From: Cupriavidus gilardii
GTDB taxonomy: Bacteria; Pseudomonadota; Gammaproteobacteria; Burkholderiales; Burkholderiaceae
Direction of reading: 5' to 3'
Assembly (NCBI RefSeq): GCF_013314895.1
Contig: NZ_JABTYE010000021.1
Location: 34,766-98,765 of the forward strand
DNA length: 64,000 nucleotides
Under the pieces are notes generated by a model, which saw only the letters and a list, made by a program, of their open reading frames with translations, made no database searches and was not told the DNA's origin. Numbering within the stretch: the first letter of the stretch is position 1; the number at the start of each line of letters is the position of its first letter. Made by a program: the position numbers and the translations under genes. Positions 39,492 to 47,428 of the stretch are shown here, in pieces.

Positions 39492-39891
39492 AGACAACCC
39501 CCACAAGGGCAATCGCGGCATCGCCCGCGCCTGGCGGGCCGCGGTCAATTCGCTGTCCGGCCTGCGCTATGCGGTGCTCGAGGAAAGCGCGTTCCGGCAG
39601 GAGCTGACGCTGGTCGCGGTGCTGACGCCGCTGGCGTTTCTGCTGCCGGTGACCGTGGTCGAACGGATCCTGCTGCTCGGCACGCTGCTGCTGGTGCTGA
39701 TCGTCGAGCTGCTCAATTCGAGCGTCGAGGCCGCGGTCGATCGGATCTCGCTGGAGCGGCACGGCCTGTCCAAGCGCGCCAAGGATTTCGGCAGCGCGGC
39801 GGTAATGCTGGCGCTGGTGCTGTGCGGCGGCACCTGGCTGGCGATCGCCGCGCCCCATGTGGTGGGCTGGCTGCGCGCGCTGATCGGCTGA
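39412..39891 (+). CDS. dgkA: Diacylglycerol kinase, prokaryotic type
   Basis: This 159-residue trimeric membrane kinase recycles diacylglycerol to phosphatidic acid. The conserved pieces are YAVLEESAFRQELTLVAVLT, LIVELLNSSVEAAVDRISLE and LSKRAKDFGSAAVMLALVL. Three membrane helices follow an unusually long hydrophilic N-terminus of about 45 residues. The ATG at 39412 overlaps the glycosyltransferase by 80 nt in another frame. A TTG further in could be the real start and would reduce the overlap. Confidence 0.93.
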   Translation: MAKPPLPSDNSVPKPTLPRENGDYTIEDNPHKGNRGIARAWRAAVNSLSGLRYAVLEESAFRQELTLVAVLTPLAFLLPVTVVERILLLGTLLLVLIVELLNSSVEAAVDRISLERHGLSKRAKDFGSAAVMLALVLCGGTWLAIAAPHVVGWLRALIG

Positions 39892-39954
39892 ACACGCGGC
39901 CGAGCACGGATCGCGGTGTCACGGCGCCGCAGGGCCGCGGGTGACGGCATTGCA

Positions 39955-39960
39955 TATAAT
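39955..39960 (+). promoter_or_regulatory. Perfect -10 hexamer upstream of the TetR gene
   Basis: TATAAT stands about 70 nt before the TetR start. No good -35 is found at 16-18 nt (GGGCCG at 17), so an activator or other contact may be needed. Confidence 0.4.
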
Positions 39961-40032
39961 CGCAGTCCGTCCATTCGCAGTGCGCCGGGCCGTTCGTTCG
40001 CGGCCCGCGACTGTCCTAGCTTGCCCGGCCTC

Positions 40033-40779
40033 ATGGAATCCAAACCCCAGACCGGTCCCCGCCGCACGCGGGACCGCATCCTCGATGTCTCGCTTCGCCT
40101 GTTCAACGAGGTCGGCGAGCCCAACGTGACGACCACCACCATCGCGGAGGCGATGGAGATCAGCCCCGGCAATCTGTACTACCACTTCCGCAACAAGGAC
40201 GACATCATCACGTCGATCTTCGCTCGCTTCGAGCAGGAAATGGAGCGCCGGCTGAAGCTGCCGGACGACCACAAGCCGACGCTCGGCGAAAGCTGGGGCT
40301 ATCTGCAGTACATGTCCGAGTTCCTGTGGAACTACCGCTTCCTGTACCGGGACATCAACGATCTGCTGGCCCGCAACCGGATGCTGGAGACCAACTTCAA
40401 GCGCATCGTCGAGCAGAAGAAGCGCTTCGCGCAGGAGATCTGCCGCCAGTTCCTCGACGACGGCGAGATGGAAGCCACGCCGGATCAGGTCGACGCGATC
40501 TGCACCAATATCGTCGTGGTCGCGACCTACTGGCTGTCGTTCCAGTTCGTGCAGCATCCGCGCCAGTACAACGACCCCGAGCAGATCCGCGGCTATCTGC
40601 ACAGCGCCAGCTATCACATCTTCTCGATCCTTGCGCCGTATCTGCGCGGCAACGCGCGCCAGACCTTCGATCAGCTGGCGCGCGAGTTTTCCGCGGCCAA
40701 GGCGCAGGGGGAACCCTCGGGCACGGCCGGCGCGCCGTCGCCCTCCTATCCCAAACCACGACAGGAAGGAAAGCAGTGA
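40033..40779 (+). CDS. TetR/AcrR family transcriptional regulator
   Basis: At 248 residues from ATG 40033 (MESKPQTGPRRTRDRILDVS). The DNA-binding helix-turn-helix is VTTTTIAEAMEISPGNLYYH followed by FRNKDDIITSIF, the standard TetR end. The C-terminal ligand domain is large. The stop overlaps the LOG gene start (GTGA), so the two are translationally coupled. That suggests the regulator and the hydrolase belong to one unit. The ligand is unknown. Confidence 0.92.
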   Translation: MESKPQTGPRRTRDRILDVSLRLFNEVGEPNVTTTTIAEAMEISPGNLYYHFRNKDDIITSIFARFEQEMERRLKLPDDHKPTLGESWGYLQYMSEFLWNYRFLYRDINDLLARNRMLETNFKRIVEQKKRFAQEICRQFLDDGEMEATPDQVDAICTNIVVVATYWLSFQFVQHPRQYNDPEQIRGYLHSASYHIFSILAPYLRGNARQTFDQLAREFSAAKAQGEPSGTAGAPSPSYPKPRQEGKQ

Positions 40780-41360
40780 AATCGGTTTGCGTCTATTGCG
40801 GTTCGAGCCCCGGCAACCGCCCGGAATATGCGGAAGCAGCGCGCGAAATGGGCCGCGTGATGGCACAAAAGGGCCTGGCACTGGTCTACGGCGGCGGCAA
40901 GGTCGGCCTGATGGGCATGGTGGCCGATGCGGTGCTCGAGCATGGCGGCACCGCGATCGGCATCATCCCCGAGGCGCTGATGCACAAGGAGATCGGCCAC
41001 GCCGGCCTGACCGAGCTGCACGTAGTGCGCAACATGCACGAGCGCAAGCAGATGATGGCCGACCGCGCCGACGCCTTCGTCGCGATGCCGGGCGGCATCG
41101 GCACCTACGAAGAACTGTTCGAGACTTTCACCTGGCTGCAGCTGGGCTATCACGCCAAGCCGGTCGGCGTGCTCAATGTCGCGGGCTTCTATGACGGCAT
41201 GCTCGGCTTCCTGCGCCATGCGGTCGGCGAAGGCTTCCTGAAGCAGGAACACGCCGGCCTGCTGCGAGTGGCCGATACCCCGGACGGCATCCTGTCGTCG
41301 CTGGCCAACGTGCCGCAGCTGCGCGTCGACAAGTGGCAGCAGGCCCGCGACAAGACCTGA
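40776..41360 (+). CDS. LOG family protein (nucleoside 5'-monophosphate phosphoribohydrolase)
   Basis: At 194 residues, starting at GTG 40776 with AGGAAGGA upstream. The family motif PGGIGTYEE spans 105-113, and Arg90-Lys91 lies in NMHERKQMM. LOG proteins split cytokinin riboside 5'-monophosphates, or AMP-like nucleotides, to base and ribose 5-phosphate. Many bacterial members are called TIGR00730 lysine decarboxylase-like by old annotation, which is incorrect. Whether this one makes cytokinin or salvages purine is unknown. Confidence 0.92.
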   Translation: MKSVCVYCGSSPGNRPEYAEAAREMGRVMAQKGLALVYGGGKVGLMGMVADAVLEHGGTAIGIIPEALMHKEIGHAGLTELHVVRNMHERKQMMADRADAFVAMPGGIGTYEELFETFTWLQLGYHAKPVGVLNVAGFYDGMLGFLRHAVGEGFLKQEHAGLLRVADTPDGILSSLANVPQLRVDKWQQARDKT

Positions 41361-41408
41361 GCAGCAATGGAGCGGCGAAGCGGACGTAGAACGACGCCCG
41401 CCGCCGTC

Positions 41409-42029
41409 TCAGAACGAGGATCCGGGCTGACGCAGGAAGGCCAGCTCCTGATCGGTGCTGGGCCGGCCCAGCACCGCATTGCGATGCGGAAAGCGGCCGA
41501 AGCGCTCGATCACCACGCGGTGCCGCTCGGCCCATTCGACCACATCGACCCGACCTGCGGTGTCCTCGCGCAGCGCGGTCATCAGCTCGACCGCCGCGTG
41601 CTGCGCGTCCAGCGCTTCCGCATGCTCGAACGGCATATAGCAGAACATCCGGTGATAAGGCGTCGGCAGGCACCGGTCGTCGCCGCGCTCGACCATCCGC
41701 CTTGCGAGCGCCAGCGCCTGGGCATCGGTGGCAAAGCTGCGCGGATCGCCGCGGAACATGTTGCGCGGGAACTGATCGAGCAGCACGATGCGCGCGCAAA
41801 CCGTTTCCGGCCCGACCTCGGCGGTGTTCTCGACGAACGACGACCAGCCGTCGGTGCCCGCATGCGCGGCTTCCCATGCCGGCAGGAATTCGGCCCGCAC
41901 GCGGGCGTCGAATTCTTCGCTGCGTGTAAACCACATCGCCCGCTCGCGATCCCAGTCGGGGGAGTCCGGCGTGCCGAACCAGAACGCCAGGATGCGCGCG
42001 GCCAGATTGTTGTGATTGGTTTGGTCCAT
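41409..42029 (-). CDS. DUF924 family protein
   Basis: This 206-residue all-helical, TPR-like protein starts at ATG 42029 (MDQTNHNNLAARILAFWFG). FDARVRAEFLPAWEAA, IVLLDQFPRNMFRGDPRSFA and MFCYMPFEHAEALDAQ are the diagnostic DUF924 stretches. Function is unknown. It is convergent with the LOG gene. A TTG three codons upstream is too close to the Shine-Dalgarno to be the start. Confidence 0.9.
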   Translation of the reverse strand: MDQTNHNNLAARILAFWFGTPDSPDWDRERAMWFTRSEEFDARVRAEFLPAWEAAHAGTDGWSSFVENTAEVGPETVCARIVLLDQFPRNMFRGDPRSFATDAQALALARRMVERGDDRCLPTPYHRMFCYMPFEHAEALDAQHAAVELMTALREDTAGRVDVVEWAERHRVVIERFGRFPHRNAVLGRPSTDQELAFLRQPGSSF

Positions 42030-42073
42030 CGTTTGCAATTTCCTTCCTGAATCGAATTCCGCGATGAAGGACT

Positions 42074-42098
42074 CCCTCTCCCCCTCAGGGGGAGAGGG
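42074..42098. repeat. 25-nt near-perfect palindrome
   Basis: CCCTCTCCCCCT and AGGGGGAGAGGG form 12-bp arms around one central base. Similar C/G-rich palindromes recur between genes in many proteobacterial genomes as REP-like elements. It sits between the globin gene (upstream on the minus strand) and DUF924, and may act in transcript ends. Confidence 0.75.
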
Positions 42099-42127
42099 CT
42101 AAACAGTCGGCGACTCAGGTCGGCAGC

Positions 42128-42616
42128 TCACCGCGCCACGTTGCGCATCCAGTCGGCCGTCTGAAACAACGCCTGCAGCAGCCGCATCTGCAGGTCCTCG
42201 GACAGGCCGACGTCCTGCATCGCCATCGCCATGCAGCGCATCCACTGGTCGCGCTCGCTGATGCCGATCTCGAACGGCAGATGGCGGGCGCGCAGCCGCG
42301 GATGGCCGAAGCGTTCGATGAAATGGTTGGGACCGCCGAGCCAGCCGCACAGGAACCAGAACAGCTTGTCGCGCGAGCCGTCCATCGACGGCGGATGCAG
42401 CGCGCGCAAACCGGCGAACTCGGGCTCGAGGTCCATCAGGTCGTAGAAGCGGTCGACCAGCTCGCGCACGCGCGCTTCGCCACCGATCAGGTCGAACGCG
42501 GTGGGCTGCGGCGCGTCGTTGGTGGCCTTGTCGGTTGCCTTGTCGGTTGCCTTGTCGGTTGCCTGCTGGTCGGCTACGGGAATAGTGTCGGCATGCTGCC
42601 GGGATACGTCGGACAT
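42128..42616 (-). CDS. Group II truncated hemoglobin
   Basis: At 162 residues, starting at ATG 42616 (MSDVSRQHADTIPV). The N-terminal 40 residues contain three copies of ATDK coded by a perfect 12-bp tandem repeat. The globin core then runs from FDLIGGEARVRELVDRFYDL. The proximal histidine is in GHPRLRARHLPF and the group II tryptophan in ISERDQWMRCM. Such proteins bind oxygen or NO. It precedes DUF924 on the same strand. Confidence 0.92.
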   Translation of the reverse strand: MSDVSRQHADTIPVADQQATDKATDKATDKATNDAPQPTAFDLIGGEARVRELVDRFYDLMDLEPEFAGLRALHPPSMDGSRDKLFWFLCGWLGGPNHFIERFGHPRLRARHLPFEIGISERDQWMRCMAMAMQDVGLSEDLQMRLLQALFQTADWMRNVAR

Positions 42617-42691
42617 TGCGGTTCGGATCAACGGAATCGGTTTGCCGGCGACGGCGCCGCCGCGCGGGCGGCCCGGGTTCTGGCCGCCTCT

Positions 42692-45397
42692 TCAAGCCTC
42701 GCGCAGCGTGGCAAGCGCCGGCTGGCGCAGCACGTCGCGCAGGCCCAGCCAGCCGCCGGCAAAAGCGCACAGCATGCCAGAAACCACGCCGACCGGCACG
42801 ATCCACGGATTGAGCACATAGGAGAAGTCGAACACGAAGCGGGACAGCGCCCAGCCGACCGCGATCGCTCCGATGCTGGCCAGCAGCCCCGCCAGGCCGC
42901 CGACCACCAGGAATTCGGCGTACTGGGTCTGCTTGATGGTCGCCGCCGAGGCGCCCAGCGCCTTCAGCAGCCCCGCGTCGCGGCGGCGCTCGTCGCGCGC
43001 GCCGGCCAGCGCGGCATAGAGCACGGTGACCCCGGCGGCCAGCGTAAAGGCGAACAGGAACTGCACCGCGGCGATGACCTGGTCCAGCACGCCCTGCACC
43101 TGCCGCAGGATCAGCTCGGTATTGACGATCGTGATGTTGGGAAAGCGCGCGCTCAGCGCGTTGCCCAGCGACGCCTGTTCCGGCTTCAGATGGAAGGCGG
43201 TGATGTACGTCTCGGGCAAGCCCTGCATCATCGACGGCGGCAGGATCACGAAGAAATTGACGCGCATCGAGCTCCAGTCGAGCTTGCGCAGCGAGGTCAC
43301 CGGCGCCTCGATCTGCTGGCCCGCCACGTCGAAGCGCAGCGTATCGCCCAGCTTCACGCCCAGCGTCTTGGCGATGCCCTCCTCCATCGACGCCTCCGGC
43401 CGCTTGCCGTCGAACCAGCGGCCGGCGACCACGCGGTTGCCGTCGGGCAGCGCGTCGGTATAGGACAGGTTGAACTCGCGCTCGACCAGATTGCGCGCGC
43501 GGCCCTCCTCGAAGCGCGAGGCCTGCACCGGCTCGCCGCCGATATGCGTCAGCCGGCCGCGCACCATCGGATAGAGCAGATCGTCGATCCCGTCGCGGGC
43601 CAGCATCTGGCGCAGCGGCTCGCGCTGGTCCGGCTGGATATTGATGATGAAGCGGTTGGGCGCATCGGCCGGCGTGGCGTTGCGCCACGAATCGATCAGA
43701 TCGTTGCGCGTCATGCCGAGCAGCAGCAGCGCCATCAGACCCACCGCCAACGCCACCGTCTGCAGCACCGTGACCGCGCGACGGCGCTCCAGCACTGCCA
43801 GCGCGAAGCGCCAGCCCACCGCACGCCCGGCCGATCTGCCGCCGACCAGACGGCCGCGCACCAGCCGCGCCAGCAGCGTCAGCAAGCCCAGCGCCAGCAG
43901 CGCGAACACCACGCCGGCGCCGGCGAAGCCGCCCGCGGTCAGCAGGCCGAGCTTGAGGTCGCGCGCCGCCACCAGCAGCAGCGAGACAAAGGCGCCCAGG
44001 CCCAGCGCATAGGCGATCCACACCGAGATCGGCGGCATGCCGACATCGCGGCGCAGCACCCGCAGCGGCGCGACCCGCGTCAGCGCCAGCAGCGGCGGCA
44101 ACGCAAAACCGATCAGCAGCACCAGCCCGGACAGCAGCCCGATCACCGCCGGCAGCGCGGACGGCTGCGGCAGCGACACGGTCAGCAGATTACCCAGCGA
44201 CAGCAGCAGGCCGTAGTGGCCAAGATAACCGAGCACGACGCCCAGCGCCGCGCCCAGCACGCCGACCAGCAGGAATTCGAGCCCGAAGGCCAGCAGGATC
44301 TCCCTGCGCGACAGCCCCAGGCACTTGTAGATCGCGCACGCGTCGGTATGGCGCTGCATATAGCGGCGCGCCGACATCGCGATCGCCACCGCGGCGATCA
44401 TCGACGACAGCACCGCGACCAGCGACAGGAAGCGCTCGGCCCGGTCCAGCGTGGCCCGCATCTGCGGCTGGCCCGAGTCCAGCGACTCCACGCGGGTATT
44501 GCGCAGCCCGCGCCGTTCGATCTCGCGCTCGGCCCACTGGCGATAGGCGACGCCCGCCGCCTCCGGTCCGGCCACCAGCAGCCGGTAGCTGACCCGGCTG
44601 CCCCAGCCGATCAGGCCGGTCGCCTCGAGATCGGACAGCGGCAGCATCACGCGCGGCGCGAAGTTCATGAAGCCGCCACCACGGTCCAGTTCCTGCGTGA
44701 TGATCCGCTCGATGCGGAAGCTGCGGCTGCCCAGCCGCAGCGTGTCGCCAACCTGCACGCCGAGCCCGCCGAGCAGCGCCTCGTCGACCCATACCGTGCC
44801 TGGCGCCGGGATGCCGCCGGCCGGCTCGCCCGGCGCGCCGGGCGCGGTGGCGGTCTTCAGCGTGCCGCGCAGCGGATAGCCGGGGCTGACTGCCTTCAGC
44901 GCGGCCAGCTGGCTGGCCGGCGCATCGCCATCGGCCGAGGCGGCGCCGGGCTGCCCGGCGTTGCCTTGATCGGCACGCTCGGCACTGTTCGCACCGGCAG
45001 CGCTGGCACCGTTGGCCTCGCCGCCCGGCCGCGCCACGGTCGCCATGCTCGGGAAGGTGACGGTCTGTGCGACCTTCAGCCCCTGGGTGGCAGCCTGCGC
45101 CGCGAAGGCCGGATCGAACGGCTGGTCGGCCACCAGCAGCACGTCGGCGCCGATCAGCTGGCGGGCGTCGCGCTCCAGCCCCTGCCGCATCCGGTCCGAC
45201 AGGAAGCCGACGCTGGCCAGCGCCGCCACCGCGAGCACCAGCGCGAACAGCAGCAGCGTCAGCTCGCCGGCACGCCAGTCGCGCCGCGCCATCCGCCACG
45301 CCTGCGCCCACGGCGAGAAACGCGCCCCGGCATGGGGAACGGCGACGGGGCGCACTAGCGCAGGGGCGGCGGAATCCGCGGCGGAATCGGTCGGCAT
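42692..45397 (-). CDS. FtsX-like ABC transporter permease (YbbP type) without adjacent ATPase
   Basis: At 901 residues from ATG 45397 (MPTDSAADSAAPALVR). One helix near 50-75 is followed by a large periplasmic domain, three helices (about 300-430), a further group near 470-520, a second periplasmic MacB-like domain, and three C-terminal helices. This is the double FtsX arrangement of YbbP. A Gly/Ala-rich insertion (about residues 125-160) lies in the first periplasmic domain. In E. coli the partner ATPase YbbA is adjacent. Here no ATPase gene is near, so a partner must be encoded elsewhere. The likely role is lipid or lipoprotein handling at the inner membrane. Confidence 0.88.
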   Translation of the reverse strand: MPTDSAADSAAPALVRPVAVPHAGARFSPWAQAWRMARRDWRAGELTLLLFALVLAVAALASVGFLSDRMRQGLERDARQLIGADVLLVADQPFDPAFAAQAATQGLKVAQTVTFPSMATVARPGGEANGASAAGANSAERADQGNAGQPGAASADGDAPASQLAALKAVSPGYPLRGTLKTATAPGAPGEPAGGIPAPGTVWVDEALLGGLGVQVGDTLRLGSRSFRIERIITQELDRGGGFMNFAPRVMLPLSDLEATGLIGWGSRVSYRLLVAGPEAAGVAYRQWAEREIERRGLRNTRVESLDSGQPQMRATLDRAERFLSLVAVLSSMIAAVAIAMSARRYMQRHTDACAIYKCLGLSRREILLAFGLEFLLVGVLGAALGVVLGYLGHYGLLLSLGNLLTVSLPQPSALPAVIGLLSGLVLLIGFALPPLLALTRVAPLRVLRRDVGMPPISVWIAYALGLGAFVSLLLVAARDLKLGLLTAGGFAGAGVVFALLALGLLTLLARLVRGRLVGGRSAGRAVGWRFALAVLERRRAVTVLQTVALAVGLMALLLLGMTRNDLIDSWRNATPADAPNRFIINIQPDQREPLRQMLARDGIDDLLYPMVRGRLTHIGGEPVQASRFEEGRARNLVEREFNLSYTDALPDGNRVVAGRWFDGKRPEASMEEGIAKTLGVKLGDTLRFDVAGQQIEAPVTSLRKLDWSSMRVNFFVILPPSMMQGLPETYITAFHLKPEQASLGNALSARFPNITIVNTELILRQVQGVLDQVIAAVQFLFAFTLAAGVTVLYAALAGARDERRRDAGLLKALGASAATIKQTQYAEFLVVGGLAGLLASIGAIAVGWALSRFVFDFSYVLNPWIVPVGVVSGMLCAFAGGWLGLRDVLRQPALATLREA

Positions 45398-45468
45398 GAT
45401 GTCGTGGTCGGGGTATTCGCAGTATTCGGTTTGAGGCGTGGATGGCGCCAATGATGGTGCGATCCCGG

Positions 45469-46068
45469 TCAGTACGCCGCCGGCGGGCCGCCCTTGCGGG
45501 TCAGCGTGCCATGCAGCTTGCGCACGCCGCGCCACAGCTTGGGCAACAGCCACAGCGCCAGCAGCAGGCTGATCGCCAGCAGCACGAAGAACAGCACCGG
45601 CAGGAAGAACGCCAGCAGCAGGCTGCCGGTGGCCGTCACGTCCTCGGTGAATGAGGCCGCCCAATTCGAAAAGGGTTCCGGCGACACATTGATCAGTGCG
45701 CGGGTGCCCGCCTTGGCGGCATGGGCGGTTCCGGCCAGCGTGCCGCCGATCAGGCCGGCGATCACCATCCATTGCGGATCGAGATTGCCGAAGGCGGCGG
45801 CCGCCAGGATCGCGCCGGCGGGAATGCGCACGAAGGTATGAAAGCCGTCCCACAGCGAATCGAAGCCCGGGACCTTGTCGGCGATGAATTCGGCCAGCGC
45901 CAGCACTGCGGCTACGCCGATCACCCAGTTCGATGCCAGCGGCTGCAGCCCGGCCGGCAGATCGAGCCAGCCCATGCGGGCCAGCACGCCGGCGGCCAGC
46001 ACGGCCAGATAGAGACGGAAGCCGCTGGCCCAGGACATGCCCGCGGCCAGCGCGGCGGTTTCCAGCAT
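45469..46068 (-). CDS. DUF4126 family membrane protein
   Basis: At 199 residues with about five membrane helices. The N-terminus AALAAGMSWASGFRLYLAV and the segment IADKVPGFDSLWDGFHTFVR are typical of DUF4126. The function is unknown. It is 71 nt upstream of the permease on the same strand. Confidence 0.85.
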   Translation of the reverse strand: MLETAALAAGMSWASGFRLYLAVLAAGVLARMGWLDLPAGLQPLASNWVIGVAAVLALAEFIADKVPGFDSLWDGFHTFVRIPAGAILAAAAFGNLDPQWMVIAGLIGGTLAGTAHAAKAGTRALINVSPEPFSNWAASFTEDVTATGSLLLAFFLPVLFFVLLAISLLLALWLLPKLWRGVRKLHGTLTRKGGPPAAY

Positions 46069-46171
46069 CGGGACGCCCTCGCAGAGTCAGAGTCGGGGCC
46101 GGCGGCGCCGGCCATGGGCGCAGTGTAATACGGGCGAGTCAGCGGCCTGCCCGGGACGGCCGCGACAGTGC

Positions 46172-47263
46172 TTACTCCCGCCCGTCCGCCCCGTACCAGG
46201 GCAGCACCTGCTCCGGCGCCAGCAGCCCGCGCTGCTCGGCCAGCGCATAGCCCGGCAGCGCGGTGATGCGGGCGCCGATCGCCGGATCGGCCAGCAGCGC
46301 CAGCAGCGCGTGGGCCCACGGCGCAAACTGGTCGGCCTTGCGCAGCGCCAGGTAGTAGACCTCGCGCGTCAGCGGCACGAAGGCCAGCCCGTACGCCTCG
46401 GCGTTGACGCGCAGGCCGAAGCCGACCTCGGCGCGGCCGGCATGCACCGCCTCGGCGACCTTTTCGTTGCTGAACTCGGGCTGGTCATAGCCGGCGACCT
46501 GGTCGGCATACAGGCCCTGCGCCGCCAGCAGCTGGTCGAACAGCAGGCGCGTGCCCGAGCTGCGCTGCCGATTGACGAAGCGCGCCTGCGTACGGACCAG
46601 GTCGCGCAGTTCGCGGATCTCGCGCGCCCGCGACGGCGCGACGATCAGCCCCTGCTCGCGCGACGCCACGGGGATCAGCCGCACCGAGGACGGGCGCAGC
46701 CATTTGCGCAGCGTCACGTGTGCGACCGATCCGGCGGTCTGGATCGGCGCGACATAGAAGCCCGCCAGCTCCGCCTGCCGCTCGTGCAGGCAGATCAGGC
46801 CCTCGACGCTGCCGCAGAACACGGTATCGAGCTGCAGGCCCTCCGGCTGCTCGTTCAGCGCCGCCGCCAGCACCTCCATCGCGGGATCGTGGCTGCCGGA
46901 GAAATGGATGCGCGTCTGCGGCCGGGCGGCATCGTCCAGTTCCGCGGCGAACTCGGCCAGCGCCTTGCGCACCGCCGGATCGACCGCCTCGCGCAGCTTG
47001 ACCTCGGCCCGCAGCAGACGCTCGCCGAAGCGCGTCAGCGAGGCGCCGCGGCCGCGCTCCATATCAAGCATGTTGCGCCCGAGCAGCGCCTCCCAGTCGC
47101 GCATCACGCCCCAGGCATGCCGGTACGACAACCCCACCTTGGCGGCGGCACGATGCAGCGAGCCGGTCTCGCGCACCGCCTGCAGCAGCAGGAACACCTT
47201 GCCGTTGGCACGCGGGTTGTCGTCCGTCGATACCACCGGAAACAGTTCGAAATGGAATGTCAT
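46172..47263 (-). CDS. ModE-like regulator with periplasmic-binding-protein-like sensor domain
   Basis: At 363 residues. The N-terminal winged helix (about 20-100) is ModE/LysR-like: TGSLHRAAAKVGLSYRHAWG, then GRGASLTRFGERLL. Instead of the TOBE molybdate domains of classical ModE, the C-terminal 230 residues form a PBP-like domain (PF12727 type) with RIHFSGSHDPAMEVLAAALN and SSGTRLLFDQLLAAQGL. This architecture occurs in oxyanion-responsive repressors such as the tungstate regulator TunR type. It is divergent from the tupA-like gene, with an inverted repeat between them. It may sense tungstate or molybdate. Confidence 0.85.
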   Translation of the reverse strand: MTFHFELFPVVSTDDNPRANGKVFLLLQAVRETGSLHRAAAKVGLSYRHAWGVMRDWEALLGRNMLDMERGRGASLTRFGERLLRAEVKLREAVDPAVRKALAEFAAELDDAARPQTRIHFSGSHDPAMEVLAAALNEQPEGLQLDTVFCGSVEGLICLHERQAELAGFYVAPIQTAGSVAHVTLRKWLRPSSVRLIPVASREQGLIVAPSRAREIRELRDLVRTQARFVNRQRSSGTRLLFDQLLAAQGLYADQVAGYDQPEFSNEKVAEAVHAGRAEVGFGLRVNAEAYGLAFVPLTREVYYLALRKADQFAPWAHALLALLADPAIGARITALPGYALAEQRGLLAPEQVLPWYGADGRE

Positions 47264-47392
47264 ATGTTCCGCTGTTCTTATTTACTTTGTTCTTGGAGTG
47301 CCGGGACAATCATGGCGCCCGTACAAGCTTGCGCAGATTAGCGGAAGCTTCGGATGTTGCGCATTGTCACCGAAGCGGATGGGCGCACGCAA

Positions 47393-47412
47393 TTATGTTC
47401 AGATAAACATAA
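47393..47412 (+). promoter_or_regulatory. Inverted-repeat operator before the tungstate-binding protein gene
   Basis: TTATGTT, six bases (CAGATA), then AACATAA: perfect 7-bp arms in an otherwise G+C-rich gap, ending 16 nt before the tupA-like ATG. The shape is close to ModE-type boxes. It probably binds the divergent regulator and would block ribosome or polymerase access. Confidence 0.62.
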
Positions 47413-47428
47413 CAAGAGGAATTCCGAC

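Noticed and set aside
42281..45358. 1025-codon plus-strand frame opposite the FtsX-like permease
   Set aside because: Same mirror effect: low-complexity Gln/Arg/His composition, while the minus strand gives a clean membrane protein.
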